Shown here in pieces: positions 12,225 to 23,500 of a stretch of 64,000 nt of DNA. The translations under genes and the position numbers were made by a program. Source of the stretch: Branchinecta lynchi (Eukaryota > Arthropoda > Branchiopoda > Anostraca > Branchinectidae); assembly GCA_023053575.1 (NCBI GenBank), contig JAKZAP010000014.1, positions 1,240,001 to 1,304,000 of the forward strand, given 5' to 3'. How positions within the stretch are numbered: position 1 is the first letter of the stretch; every line of letters begins with the position of its first letter. Under the pieces are notes generated by a model. That model searched no databases. It saw nothing but the letters and a program-made list of their open reading frames with translations, and had not been told where the DNA came from.

Positions 12225-14145
12225 TAGTAAGATGGCGTTCCCACTTCAGTGACTTGCTCACTTCAGTCCTCAGTGATTCCCATTCGCCTAGCTGTGGTAA
12301 AAACTGCGATTGCGAAGTTAACAGATCTAGCTTTACGAGTAATGAATTTGATGAAGTGATTACGAAGTATCTTAAAGTGAACAAAGCAGCCGGCGATGAC
12401 GGTCTGTCTGCCGAGCATGTGAAGTATAGTAACCGGCAGCGCCTGTGCGCTTTACTTTGAGTATACTTTACCTGCGCATACGTCCTTCGTAAAATCTGAT
12501 GACGAATTGCCGCCATACGCAGTAGAGGAGCAATAACAATCACACGTGAGATCTAGGGATAGTTATCTGATGGGTGAATAAGCGATCAGGCTTTCGCTTC
12601 ATATCGAGTCGCACATTAGCCCCGTTGAAAAGTCAGCCAGTACTCAGCACTGAAATCGGAAGCCAGAACTTGATGACGCTTGACAGAACAAAGTTGGGTA
12701 AAGCAATAAGAGGGGAAGCGGCATTTTAAACAGTGTTAAACATGGTTAGGACTAAGAGGAATTGAAGATAACAAAACAAATCTGGATAAACGTACACCAA
12801 GAAGTAACGTGTCATTGTTTTCTTTACGATAGCGCATCTAGCGGCCAAAAAATAACTAATCTGAGAGGAATTTTATGGGGGGCGTATTCGCTCACAGTTG
12901 TCTTTCGCCAGACCTACGATCATACCTCTGTTAAAGAACAAATGCGGGGACCTCACAAGACTTGATTACCGCCCTTTCGCTGTTACAACTGTTTCGAAGC
13001 TGCTCGAACATTTGTTGTTGAAACATTCTATTGATTTTTTAAAGATATCATTTAATCAGTTTGGTTTTAAAGAACAGCGTGGCACCGATTTTTGTATTTT
13101 TTCATTTAAGCAAACTGTGTGTTATTATCGGGGGCTTGGAAGTCCTATTTTCACTTGTTTTCTAGATATACTTAAAGCTTTTGACCGTGTTAATCACGGG
13201 GTATCCGAAAGCTGCTGGTTGATTCTCTTTCAAATTGGTATGTTCAACAGGAGTTTCGTGTGAAGTGCGGCCGTGCGGGTCAAAACTGCCTGCTCCTTTT
13301 CATGCTGCTAATGGAATTAAACAGGGGGGAATTATTTCACCTCTTTTATTAAATGTTTTTATGGATGACCTTTGTAAACAATTAATGAAGAGCCGTGTAA
13401 GCTATAATATTTCTGGTGTATTTTTGAACTCGATAGCTTACGCTGACGACATGGTCCTAATGGTGCCGTCGGCGAACGCCTTAAATCTCCTGTTGGAAGA
13501 TTTGTGCAAATTATGCAGCGACGCATGGCATTATTTTCAATTTGGCGAAGTGCAGTTACATGATTTTTATCCAGAAACAGTTTAAATCCCTGATATTTCC
13601 GGATTTTCGACTTGGTGATTTTGTTTTGAAGAGAGTACATAAAGTGAAGTACTTAGGTTATTCTTTAGACGATGACCTGTATGACGATTCAGCAATTTCG
13701 AGTGAGTATCGCTGTCTTTGCTCTTGGGAACCACTTAATTCCTAATTTAAAATTTTTTACTATGTCGGTGAGAATCCTTTTATTTAAGACGCATTGTACG
13801 CTACTATATTGTCTCCCACTTTTTGATAATTATTTTGAGACGACGATGCGTAAACTAAAAGTTTGTTTTACCAATGCATTCCGTCATCTCCTTTCATATA
13901 ATTGACGTTACTTTGCTAGTCAAATGCTTCTAGAAAATGAAATTTAATCTTTTGATGTTATGAGATGGAAAGCGTTAGTTAGTTTTGTTGCAAGGTTAGA
14001 AGTCTCCGAAAATCTAAATATTTAATTTAATTTATATTAGAAAATTTAAAGGCAATTCGCGAGAATGCCGTTCCGGCCATTTCTACCGCCTTTTCCGTCG
14101 ACTGTGCTATTGCCCCTAGCCAATGAATGAATGAATGAATGAAAT
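12225..14145 (+). pseudogene. Decayed LINE reverse transcriptase (element L2a)
   Basis: Frames at 12254-12460, 12898-13263, 13235-13585, 13542-13745 and 13672-13905 join across shifts into a reverse transcriptase. The motifs in order are NKAAGDDGLSAEHVK (finger region), DYRPFAVTTVSKLLE, NQFGFKEQRGT, LDILKAFDRVNH (first catalytic aspartate), ANGIKQGGIISPLL and AYADDMVLMVPSA (YADD catalytic core). A C-terminal part follows with VKYLGYSLDDD. A (GAAT)n tail at about 14121-14144 marks the 3' end. Several frameshifts and stops show that it is dead. It is a non-LTR retrotransposon whose clade was not fixed by eye. Confidence 0.8.
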
Positions 14146-14269
14146 GATTGTGTATATTTAGGAAAGAATAGCCCTGTTTTAGTGTGATTTTAGTATGTGA
14201 TGTGTAATATCACGAATTAAATAAATTGATTGATTAATTGATGAACAAAGAAAAGATCTTAATATTGAA

Positions 14270-15060
14270 AAAAGATAGAGTTGAGAAGATCAGAAGCGAT
14301 ATTTAAAGAGACGGAACTCGAAGAACGATGAATGGCGTGGGCCAAACTTTGTGAAGAAAAATTTCCCCCCTCAGATTTCGACAAGGGAACTTTGGCAGCG
14401 TTTTAATAGCTTCTCAGGATATAAAACAAAGGGAGGAAGGACCAGAATCACTAAAAAGCAAAAGTGGCATCGTTACTGGGAAGCGGGATATTGCTGGAAG
14501 GATGGAAAATCATTTCCAGTCACAGTTTTTGTGTAAAGGATTATCAGGTAATTCAGCACAGACAGAATCACTGTCACCACCTGATCATATTAACAGTTAT
14601 GATAAAGAATTAGCAAGGGAGGAATTGGATGCTCATTAGATCATTAAATGATTCAGCAATGGGTGAGGGCCTAGTATACATAACAAAATGTTAAAGTATT
14701 TGCCAGAGGTCTGTAGGTCAAGTATTCTTTGTTTTTTTTTAACAAATAATGGACAACTGGGACTGTCCCACAAGCTAGGAAATCTGCAGTTATTACACCA
14801 ATCTACAAAGGGAAAGGTGATAAAAATGACCCTTCATCCTATCGACCCATTTCATTGTTACCATGTTTCGGAAAACTATTTGAAAGACTGTTGATAGAAA
14901 GGTTTTCAGCCCGCATAGACCTATTGTTGATCCCGGAACAGCCCGGCTTTCGGTCAAAAAGGTCCACAAACGACAATCTGTCACGATTGGAAATGGCTGT
15001 AAGGAAGGCGTTTTCGAGAAAGAGTTTGTATGGGCTGTTTTAATAAAATAAATAACCCTA
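14270..15060 (+). pseudogene. Decayed LINE reverse transcriptase N-part (likely L1a continuation)
   Basis: Frame-shifted text includes YKGKGDKNDPSSYRPISLL (near 14805-14870), LLIERFSARIDLLLIPEQPGF and RSTNDNLSRLEMAV (14885-15000). This is the palm entry of a Jockey-like reverse transcriptase and stops short of the YADD block. It could be the continuation of the endonuclease piece ending at 11590, split by the foldback and element L2a. That link is inferred from domain order only. Confidence 0.65.
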
Positions 15061-15082
15061 AATCACCCTATATCCTCGATCT

Positions 15083-16720
15083 TTGATTGAGGAAATTGTA
15101 AGGAAAATTATTTTCAATCGAACCCGTAATCGCAAACACGGGCTTCCTCAAATCAATATGTACTGGCATACTCAGGAGATCGGATCCCACATTTTCTGGT
15201 TCCAAAAAAATCGCAGGATGGCCAATTGTTTTTTTTTTTTTCGAATAAGGACCAACCATTCTATGTCGTGTGAAAGGAGGCACACTTATGGTTTAAACCA
15301 AACTCCAAATTGTCCTCGTCCAGTGTGTATTAGTATCGTCGAGACAATAGAACATTTGCTGTCTGAATGTTCTAGGTTTGCGAGTCAGAGAGCGATTTTG
15401 ATGAGAAAAATTTCTTCACTGTCTGTTCAGATTAATAACAGGAATATTTTGTGTTTTGGACGGTTCAAAGAAGAAGTAGAACGGCTGATCCTCTCTGCCC
15501 TTTGTGATTTTGTGTCCCGAACAGGACTGTGTCTTACGTGTGATTTCAGAATCATTGCTTTGATGGTTTTTCGTTGTTATTTGCCAAAATATTTACAAAT
15601 CCGTTTAGTTTGGTGGCGCAGAGGGCTAACGCCGCGCGTCTTTACTTTGCCAAGCCAAGCCACTAACAATCAAATACGTCTCGAAAATCCAGTTTGCACA
15701 TTGTCCACAAAGTTGTCCACAAAGTTCTGACGGAAGCCAATGACAGCCCATGCACACTCCAGCAACCACCCTATGCAACACGACTCAAAGAGTTGGCACC
15801 TGATTGGAAGATTTCGCCATTTAAAAGCATATCACCGCACGTAGAGACAATGCCGTGGAGAATGAACCCTCTCCAGGTCTCCCACTGAATGATATATGAA
15901 CATAAACAAAACCTACCAGCACGAATGATCCTCCAGATTTTCTTGAGTCTAAAATCATCAACATACTCTGGACACCTAGAAGTTTATACAGACAGATCAT
16001 TGAAAAAGGGGAAAACTGGAGCTGAGGCGTTCATCCCAGCCCATAACCGGAATTACTAGCAAGACTTCTGGATGGATCGTCAGTACTGTTAGCAGAGATC
16101 AAAGCCATTGAGATTGCCCTAGCTTACATCAAACAAAATCCCCCACGGATGAAAAAGGTTTTAGTCTTCAGTGACTCGCGAAGGTCACTGGAGCTGATCT
16201 CCAAAGTACACTGGGAGGCAAAAGACATTGACCTGGCCGACATCCAAAATACTGTTCAATCACGTGAACGACAAAAACGTGGAGGTGACGTTCAAGTATA
16301 TACCAAGCCATTCTGGCATTAAAGGGAACGAGTGCGTAGACAAAGTTGCAGGATAGCCACCGAATGCAAATACCGCAAAACCCGACTCCGATGCAACCAT
16401 CCCCATTCAAGTCAAGAGCAACCAGCGTTGCCTACCACCGAGTACGAGCAGCAGCCGTGATGCTAAACAAAGAGAAACACCACTGTAAGCTGTCAGCAAC
16501 CCCACTATGCAGATTTTTCCTCCTCTGGGAGGAATCCCTCAAACACGTCCTCTTCGATTGCAATAATCTGACGGGACAAAGAAGAAAACTAATACCCGCC
16601 GTCTGAACAAATGGACTGACACCATCCATTGAATCGATCAGCTATATGTCTCCTCATACCAAACCCCAAATATCATCAGTCTTCGCTGAGATCTTCCAGT
16701 TCCCAACAACCTTTAAGTAA
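15083..16720 (+). pseudogene. Decayed LINE with RNase H and C-terminal finger region
   Basis: The frame 15083-15730 contains VETIEHLLSECSRF, the hydrophobic/cysteine block found at the C-terminus of LINE polyproteins. From about 15980, shifted frames give LEVYTDRSLKKGKTGAEAF, LAEIKAIEIALAYIKQNP and LVFSDSRRSLELISK, which match an RNase H fold (D, E, D residues). A second C-terminal block at 16520-16600 reads LWEESLKHVLFDCNNL. Many stops are present. An RNase H domain points to the I/Jockey groups. Two C-terminal blocks suggest two elements joined here. Confidence 0.6.
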
Positions 16721-16728
16721 CCCTATAG

Positions 16729-17031
16729 ATGTGGCATGCCCGGCATGACGTGTCCAGCCAAGTAAAAACCGAACTCTTTGCAGAAGGAAGAAGAAGTCGC
16801 AGATGGTCAGTGGATCCCGCTGACTATAACCAGTTGAAGAAGAAAATATGTCAGCTGAATTTTGTTAGGACTGTATTTCAGTCTCTCTTCAAGCTCAAGA
16901 TGAGTAGTATGATTGCCAGTCATCAATTTGAGAGAATGATTCCTCAGGGTCGCTTTGAAACACCGAATATTTTGTCTTTAGCAGTTTATGAACGAAGTAT
17001 GATTTTTTTTTTCGTTTTGGGTTTACATTGA
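16729..17031 (+). pseudogene. Possible LINE-derived open frame, unrecognised
   Basis: A 100-codon frame directly downstream of the RNase H-bearing LINE. It is basic in the middle (GRRSRRWS) and has no catalytic motif I recognise. It is probably more LINE or 3' transduced sequence. A host exon is not excluded, but no splice context supports one. Confidence 0.25.
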
Positions 17032-17337
17032 GCGTGTTCCACCCTTCTAACAGTAGTAACTATTTGTCACTATTTTCTTTCCAACCTCGCGAAAAGTTAC
17101 TACGCTGACCGTTCAAACCTTTGTGAAATAGTTAATAAATATGTCTTGCTTACCACGACGGAGTAAGCATTCCTAGGGTAAGCATTCCTTGCTAACTACG
17201 GATATCTGTGATGTGAGTGGCCGGATTTTAGTCCTTGGTACAATATTTTTGTGAAAATAGATAAATGTACCGGTCTTGATGCAAAGAATTTTTGGCTTCA
17301 TGCGTAGTAACTATGGTAAGTAGGGTGGAACACGCTC
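17030..17337 (+). mobile_element. MITE family B, copy 2, just upstream of gene 1
   Basis: The ends are GAGCGTGTTCCACCC and GGGTGGAACACGCTC. The body is 308 bp and related to the copies at 4062, 29160, 61420 and 63123. The position corresponding to the CRE in other copies reads TTGGCTTCATGCG, so the palindrome is lost. The element ends 135 bp before the start codon of the CREB3-like gene and therefore lies in its promoter or 5' leader. Confidence 0.8.
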
Positions 17338-17472
17338 ATGGTTGCCAAGGCCTTTTGGCTATTTTTAGGAGGTCAAATCTGAATCTAAGTTTATGGTATA
17401 TTGATGAATATCCAAATTTTAGGGAACTGACACTGCCATAACGTTTATGCCGTGAGAATAGTACCGTCCAAA
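17338..17472 (+). promoter_or_regulatory. 5' leader or proximal upstream region of gene 1
   Basis: An in-frame stop at 17428-17430 closes the frame above the start codon, and no ATG in that frame lies between. A possible 3' splice site (CTATTTTTAG, near 17360-17369) means a 5' UTR intron could end here. No TATA box is obvious. The transcription start cannot be placed from sequence. Confidence 0.4.
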
Positions 17473-17553
17473 ATGACTTCGAGGGGCATTCTTCTGGATT
17501 CCTTGATAGACAATGATGATGCTAAGAATATGGACATAGACTCAGCTTTTAAG
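17473..17553 (+). CDS. CREB3L: CREB3-like gene, coding exon 1 (start)
   Basis: Codes for residues 1-27 from an ATG with A at -3, rich in Asp ([15 protein letters not shown]). The donor is AAG|GTATGT and the exon ends in phase 0, exactly as exon 2 needs. An in-frame stop lies 43 nt upstream. It is the least certain exon because it is short and lacks a family motif. Confidence 0.75.
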
Positions 17554-20500
17554 GTATGTACAGTCTCATTTGAAAGGGCTCCACCCGGTCTCTAGGTCCC
17601 GCGATGCCAACATTTCAGATTTTACTATTGGTGACGAAGTACCGAAAAGCAACCTTCTTCTGTAACAAAATTCAACTAGTTTTTGCAATATTTTTTGTCC
17701 TTTTTATTTATTTGTTTAACTATATCCAGAGCACAAACTGCAGTTGTGTTTTTGATCCGAATTCTCCGTTCCGAATCTTCGCTTCTGAATTCTCGATTCG
17801 CGTACAAATTACCGTTTTTGCTCCTCTGACTTCTCCATTCTAGCTTTTGACAAAAACACTAATTTTGAAGCTCTTCCGCAACCCGGTATATGTGTTTATG
17901 CATATTAAAATCCGACACTTTGTTGACCAATCAAGGAGGAGAACGCAGAGAGGAGAATCGAGAATTCACCATCGGCGCAACTTCTCGATTCTGCAGAATC
18001 GTGAGGCTTTCTCCGTTCTCAATTCTAACAAAAACGCAAGTAAAGGAGAATTAACTTTATCTGAATAGTCCAAACACGGAAATAGGAGAATTCGGAGGAG
18101 AATTGCAAGGAGAAGTCGGATCAAACACGCAACTTGTGTTTAGTCCTAAGTGTGGGTCTATTCTTGACCCCATAAAATTCTTCCATTTTCTTGGTTCAAG
18201 TGTCGGTTTGATGATCTTCGATTTCTCGTCAGAAAAATTTATTAGTGTCACATCGAAAACCAGGCAATCTTTCGGAAAATGTTGTTTTAAAACAATAACC
18301 GAGGCTTGCCTTGACACACGCGACAGTTAGATTTCTTAACATTGTTGCCTATGTATTTTTACCTAAGTTTGTGTGTCTACTCATTCACATGGCACGATGG
18401 CACGCTTAGCCATCAAAAGACTACCTACCTTAGTCTTTATTAGTATTTCTGGCCATGAAATATTACCTGATTGGAAAACGATTCTGACAAACTGATATGG
18501 TACATCATTGTTTTCGGTCGAAAGACGAATCCGGACATTTTATTAGAGAACGATCCGAGAGCAAGACTCCTGGTTTCAAGGTTTTAAAACACACTCACAC
18601 TTTTACTCCGTAAATTTCAGCGATCCGTTTCTTCCCATAATTCATTCCAGTCGGTCTGTGATTGTTTGTCTCCCTTTTTCTGTATTTTCTTCTTTAGTTT
18701 CCTCTGATATTTTTGTGCATTTTTGTTGTTTTCTTCTTTTTTTTTGTTTGCGTTTCTGTCGCGAGAAAAGATTCAGCTTAACCACGTTTCGTATAAATAC
18801 AGTTCATAAGTTTTACACTTCGGAAATTTGTCCGCCTATTAGCACGATACCTCTCTAAGGAGTTGAGATATTTTGTTCAAACTTATTTCAACAAATTTAT
18901 TTGGGGTGTGGGTTCAGGTTAAGGGGTGAAATTTTTTTTTTTTAAGCAAATAAAATAGTCTGTTTTTTGGGGTAAGGAGACCCGTTGAATCCCAATCTGA
19001 AATTTGTTTTCTCGCCCGACAAAGAGTTCTTCCGGAATCCGGCCAAAACTGGAAAATTGTTAAAAGTCAAAGTTTCATCTGAAGTTGATTGGGTTCGTCA
19101 TTGGGGTAAACTTGTAAAGAGACATACTGAATCAATACCTGTAGATCATTTTCTCGCCCGACTTAGCCCGGAACCCAGCAAAACCTTGAGAATTGAATCA
19201 AATTTTCATCTGAAGTTGATTAGAGGTTCGATATTTGGGGTAAAGAGACATGTTGAGTCCATATCTGTAGATAATTTTCTCGCTAGACAAATAGTTCGCC
19301 CTGAATCTGGTTGGTCGAAACCGGAATAGTAGTAAAAGTTAAAGTTTTGTCTGAAGTTGATTAGACGTTTGATGTTGGGGAAAGGACACATACTGAGTCC
19401 ATGTTTTAACTTAATTTTTCGCCGGGCAATCAGTTCACCTGGAATCTGGCCCAAAACCGTAAATTAGGTGAAACGCACTGTTTTTTCCGAGGTCTGTTAA
19501 AGGTTCGTTTTCGGAGTAAAAATACATGCTGAGCTCATATGTGAAGTTTATTTTCTCGCTTGTCGGGCAATTGGGTCGGAATCCGGCAAAACTTGGTTGA
19601 ACGGGAGCTTAATTTTCACGTTTATTAGAGTTTTTGATCTCGGGTAAGACGCATGCTGAATCCATATCTTCTTCTTTTTGGGATCCCGAAACGTAAGTGG
19701 AGGGATACCTATGACATCGCAAAAGTTGTCCGTCCGTTTGTGCGCACTATAACTCTCGAAGGGAATGAGATATTTTGATTAAACTTGGTGTGAGGATTCT
19801 TTGGGTCAAGATCGTAGATGGGTTCTGTAGCCCTAGATTTAGGGGTGGGGGAGGTGGTTTAAATTAAGGGGCAAATGAAATATTTTTAAACAGATAATGT
19901 GATAGTCGATTATGGGGTAAGAAGACATGCTGAACCGGATGGTGAAAACCATTTTGTCATCACATAAGTAGTTAACCCGGAATCCGGCCATAACCGGAAA
20001 GTCTGTTAAAAGTAAAAGTTTTATTTGAAGTTGATTAGATGTTCGATTTAGGGGTAGGAAAATATGCTGAACTCGACGGTGAAAATCATTTTCTTGCCGG
20101 ATATGTAGTTCGCCCGGAATCCGGCCAAAACCGGAAAGTTTGTTAAAAGTAAAAGTTTTATTCGGAGTTCATTAGACGTTCAATTTAGGAGTAAGAAAAC
20201 ATGTTGAACACTTCTGTGAAACAATTTTCTACCCGGACAAGTAGTTCGCCGGGAATCCGGCCAAAACCGGAAAAAGTTAAAGTTTTATTTGTAGTTGATA
20301 GTTGAATCCGATTTAGGGGTAAGAAGAGATGCGGAATCCGTGTATGAAAGTTATTTTTTAACCCAGACATAGTTCGACCGGAATCCGGTTTGAGCCGGAA
20401 AATTTATTATAATTATAAAAATTTTCTACCCGGACAAGTAGTTCGCCCGGATTCCGGCCAAAACCTTAAAAAGTTAAAGTTTTATTTGTAGTTGATTAGA

Positions 20501-23500
20501 TATCCGATTTAGGGGTAAGAAGAGATTCTGAATCCGTGCATGACAATCATTTTTTGCCCGGACATAAAGTGCGACCGGAATCCGGCTGGAACCAGAAAAT
20601 TTGTTATAAGTTAAATTTTTATTTGAAGTTGATTAGATGTTAAATATTGGGGAAAGAAGATACGCCAAGTTCGTTTTTTGAGCTTTCTTTTTCGCCGGAC
20701 AAGTAGTTCAAAACAGATATGACTTATAGGGATTAACGCACATGCTGACTCCATATCTGACTTGGTTTTCTCAGACGATTAATTAGCTGTTCGGCCTTAA
20801 TCTGTTTCTGAATTTTAATAGTTACAATGTTCAAAGAGACTGGTGAAGAATGGATCTGGCGAAGACAAGAGCCAATTGTCTGGATCAAATATTGAATTTT
20901 TGGGATCCCATCGAGACCTTTGGTCTTGTTTTCATCGTTTCACTGTTTTTGCGTCGTTGGGGAGAAGGAAAGTTTAAAAATATGGGGACTTAAAAGTCAT
21001 CAGTTAAACTTGGTGGAAGGAGAAATAAATACGGTGGCAAATAGAAACGATGAATCCGAAACCCTTTTGTTTGGGTCTTGAATTAACAGTTTGGTTGTAA
21101 TCATCGGCGGAAGTTTACCAATGAACCTTATTATCAAATATTCTTTTCGGTGAAAAGTTTTGTCGTAAGGGATCTGCAAGTATACATTGCAAGTTCACGG
21201 ATTCTGGAAATCTTGTCAGACCCGATTATTTTCTGTATCAGGAAGTTTAAAATGTGGGGTTCCCATCGAAACCTTTGGTCTAGTTCTCTTGGCTATAAAA
21301 TGTGTTCTCTGTCTTGCTGTATGTTTGTTTAAAGGTAAGAAAATACATGAGACATATCTCTACGCCCTAGGCCAAAGTACATGACTCTACCCCCCCCCCT
21401 CCCATATGCCTCCCTATATTAAATCCTGCTACCCAGGGTGGCAACAGAATATATCGCACAACACATCAACCCTTAGCGGGGTCATTGTCCTCAAAATCGT
21501 AATGAAAAGAACCGGGGTATGAATGACATTCGTTTGCCGTTAACAGTATTTTATATGGCCTTTTTAAAATAATACTGAGGGATTCGTTAATATTTGTTTG
21601 TTGTACGCAACCTGACTGCTGCGCCCGCAGCCTTTGGTGGAAATCCGACCCTGGTCCGCTAACTATGTTCTTATCCTGTAGGACTTTGACTTTGGTTCAT
21701 GTGATCTCCTCCAGTCTGCTTTTGATGATGAGTCCTTGTCCCTGGACAATCTGGACACTGCCCTCTGGACCACAGATGACCTACTGCTTAGCGAATTCGA
21801 TACTATGTTGGAAGATCAGCCGACCAACAGTTTCAGTTCGTGTGATGTGGATTTGTCCCCTGAACCTGAACTTATCAGTTGTATGAAAACAGATGACCTG
21901 ATCTGTACAGGGTCCCCAGTGAATGAAGTGGAAGTCAGTTCAGAGAGCACATATCTCAGTTCAGAATACAGTGGAGATTTCAGTGGGTCAGATTCGGATG
22001 GTACTACTGGCAGCGTGGAGACCATCAAACTACCTGTCAAAGGTGAGAATTCAAACCCGTATGGAAATAATTCAAATCATAGTATTATGGAACATTTTTC
22101 CAATCGTAGACAATTGAAAACAATTGGAAACGATCGTAAACAATTGTTTTTTACTATTGGAAACAATAAAATTGCGATTGGAAACAATCAGTTTCAATCG
22201 TAAAAATACAATCGTTAACAACTGTTTACAACTGCAGACGATTCGAAACAATTGGAAACATCTGTGTACAATCGTAAACAACTGTTGCCAGTCGTAAAAA
22301 ACAATTGTTTACGATCGTTTCCAACTGTTTTCAATTGTTTACGATTGGAAGAATGTCCCATAATACAATGACTTGAATTATTTCTATACGGGAAAAACTT
22401 TGAAGAAAGAGGGAAACAGACCTCTTTAGAAATATTGAAAATGATCATATATATACCATTTGGTCTCTCTTAGTAAATCAGATTTATGAGTCGCTTCATG
22501 AGTACAGTAGAGGTGTGCCTTTTGGACGCTTCTCTAATCTATAAATGTTTCACTACCATTGGTTGCAGATTGGTTGTCTTTCTTGCTTATAAAATAGTCA
22601 AACGGAATGGTAACGTCACAAACTTGATATCGAATAACAGCCCGTTTCAGCTTCCTCTTGGAACAAATGGTAAATTTCAATCCTATTTTCTTTTTTTTAC
22701 TTTTCATACATTTCTTCCTTCACTAGGGTATGCCATCTAGTTCGAACGCCATCATCTTGGTGAAAACAACATATTAAAGTAGAAATGTAAGGATATTGAG
22801 AATTGAGAGCTAATATTTCAACATCCAGCTGATAGATACATACGTTTCGGGCAAGTATTTTGCAGTAAAAATTGCCTGATAGGCTACAGGTTTTAATGTT
22901 TCTTCGGCCAGAAGTTAACCTTCGGAGTTAGCTGTCGTTCACATCAGCACACCCCTTGGAGTAAGAATAAGAAGATCGCTTAAGCAGTATTCTTATCAAT
23001 AACAAGACCTAAGGTTGCGATGGGATTGAAAAATGTAATAGCTGATCCAGGCAATTGGGTTTTGTAGATTCCCGGGTTTCCGTTAACATTTTTACTATTA
23101 AAATTTAGAAACAGATTAAGGCTAATTATCTGAGAAAACTAAGTTCAGATATGCATTCACCATGTGTATAATCCCTATGGGCTACGTCATATCAAGAACA
23201 AATAACGAGTAAGAACAATGGTCTCTCGTCCATCCACCGACTATAAATGTTCCGACAACAATGAGCGGAGGTGGACCCATTTCTTGGTCGCCCGTGTATA
23301 CTCGTTGGTCTCCGACTCTCCGCCGTTAAGTCATTTACGAAGAAAACAACGTAGCCACTAGCGAGGCGGATGTTCTGGCCTGTTCACACGGGAAGGAAAC
23401 AGCGTTGATTTTGTTTGAGTAGACGCTGGCGTCTGATTAGTGAATATTAGTGATGCGAAAAACAAAAAGCGAACTTGACGATGGTCATTCATAGTCGCTT

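Noticed and set aside
12163..12543. 126-codon minus-strand frame
   Set aside because: It overlaps a foldback arm and the + strand LINE reverse transcriptase start, which has clear family motifs. It is a shadow frame.
22072..22448. Frames with repeated [14 protein letters not shown] text
   Set aside because: They arise from the palindromic foldback element at 22056-22392 and occur on both strands for that reason.
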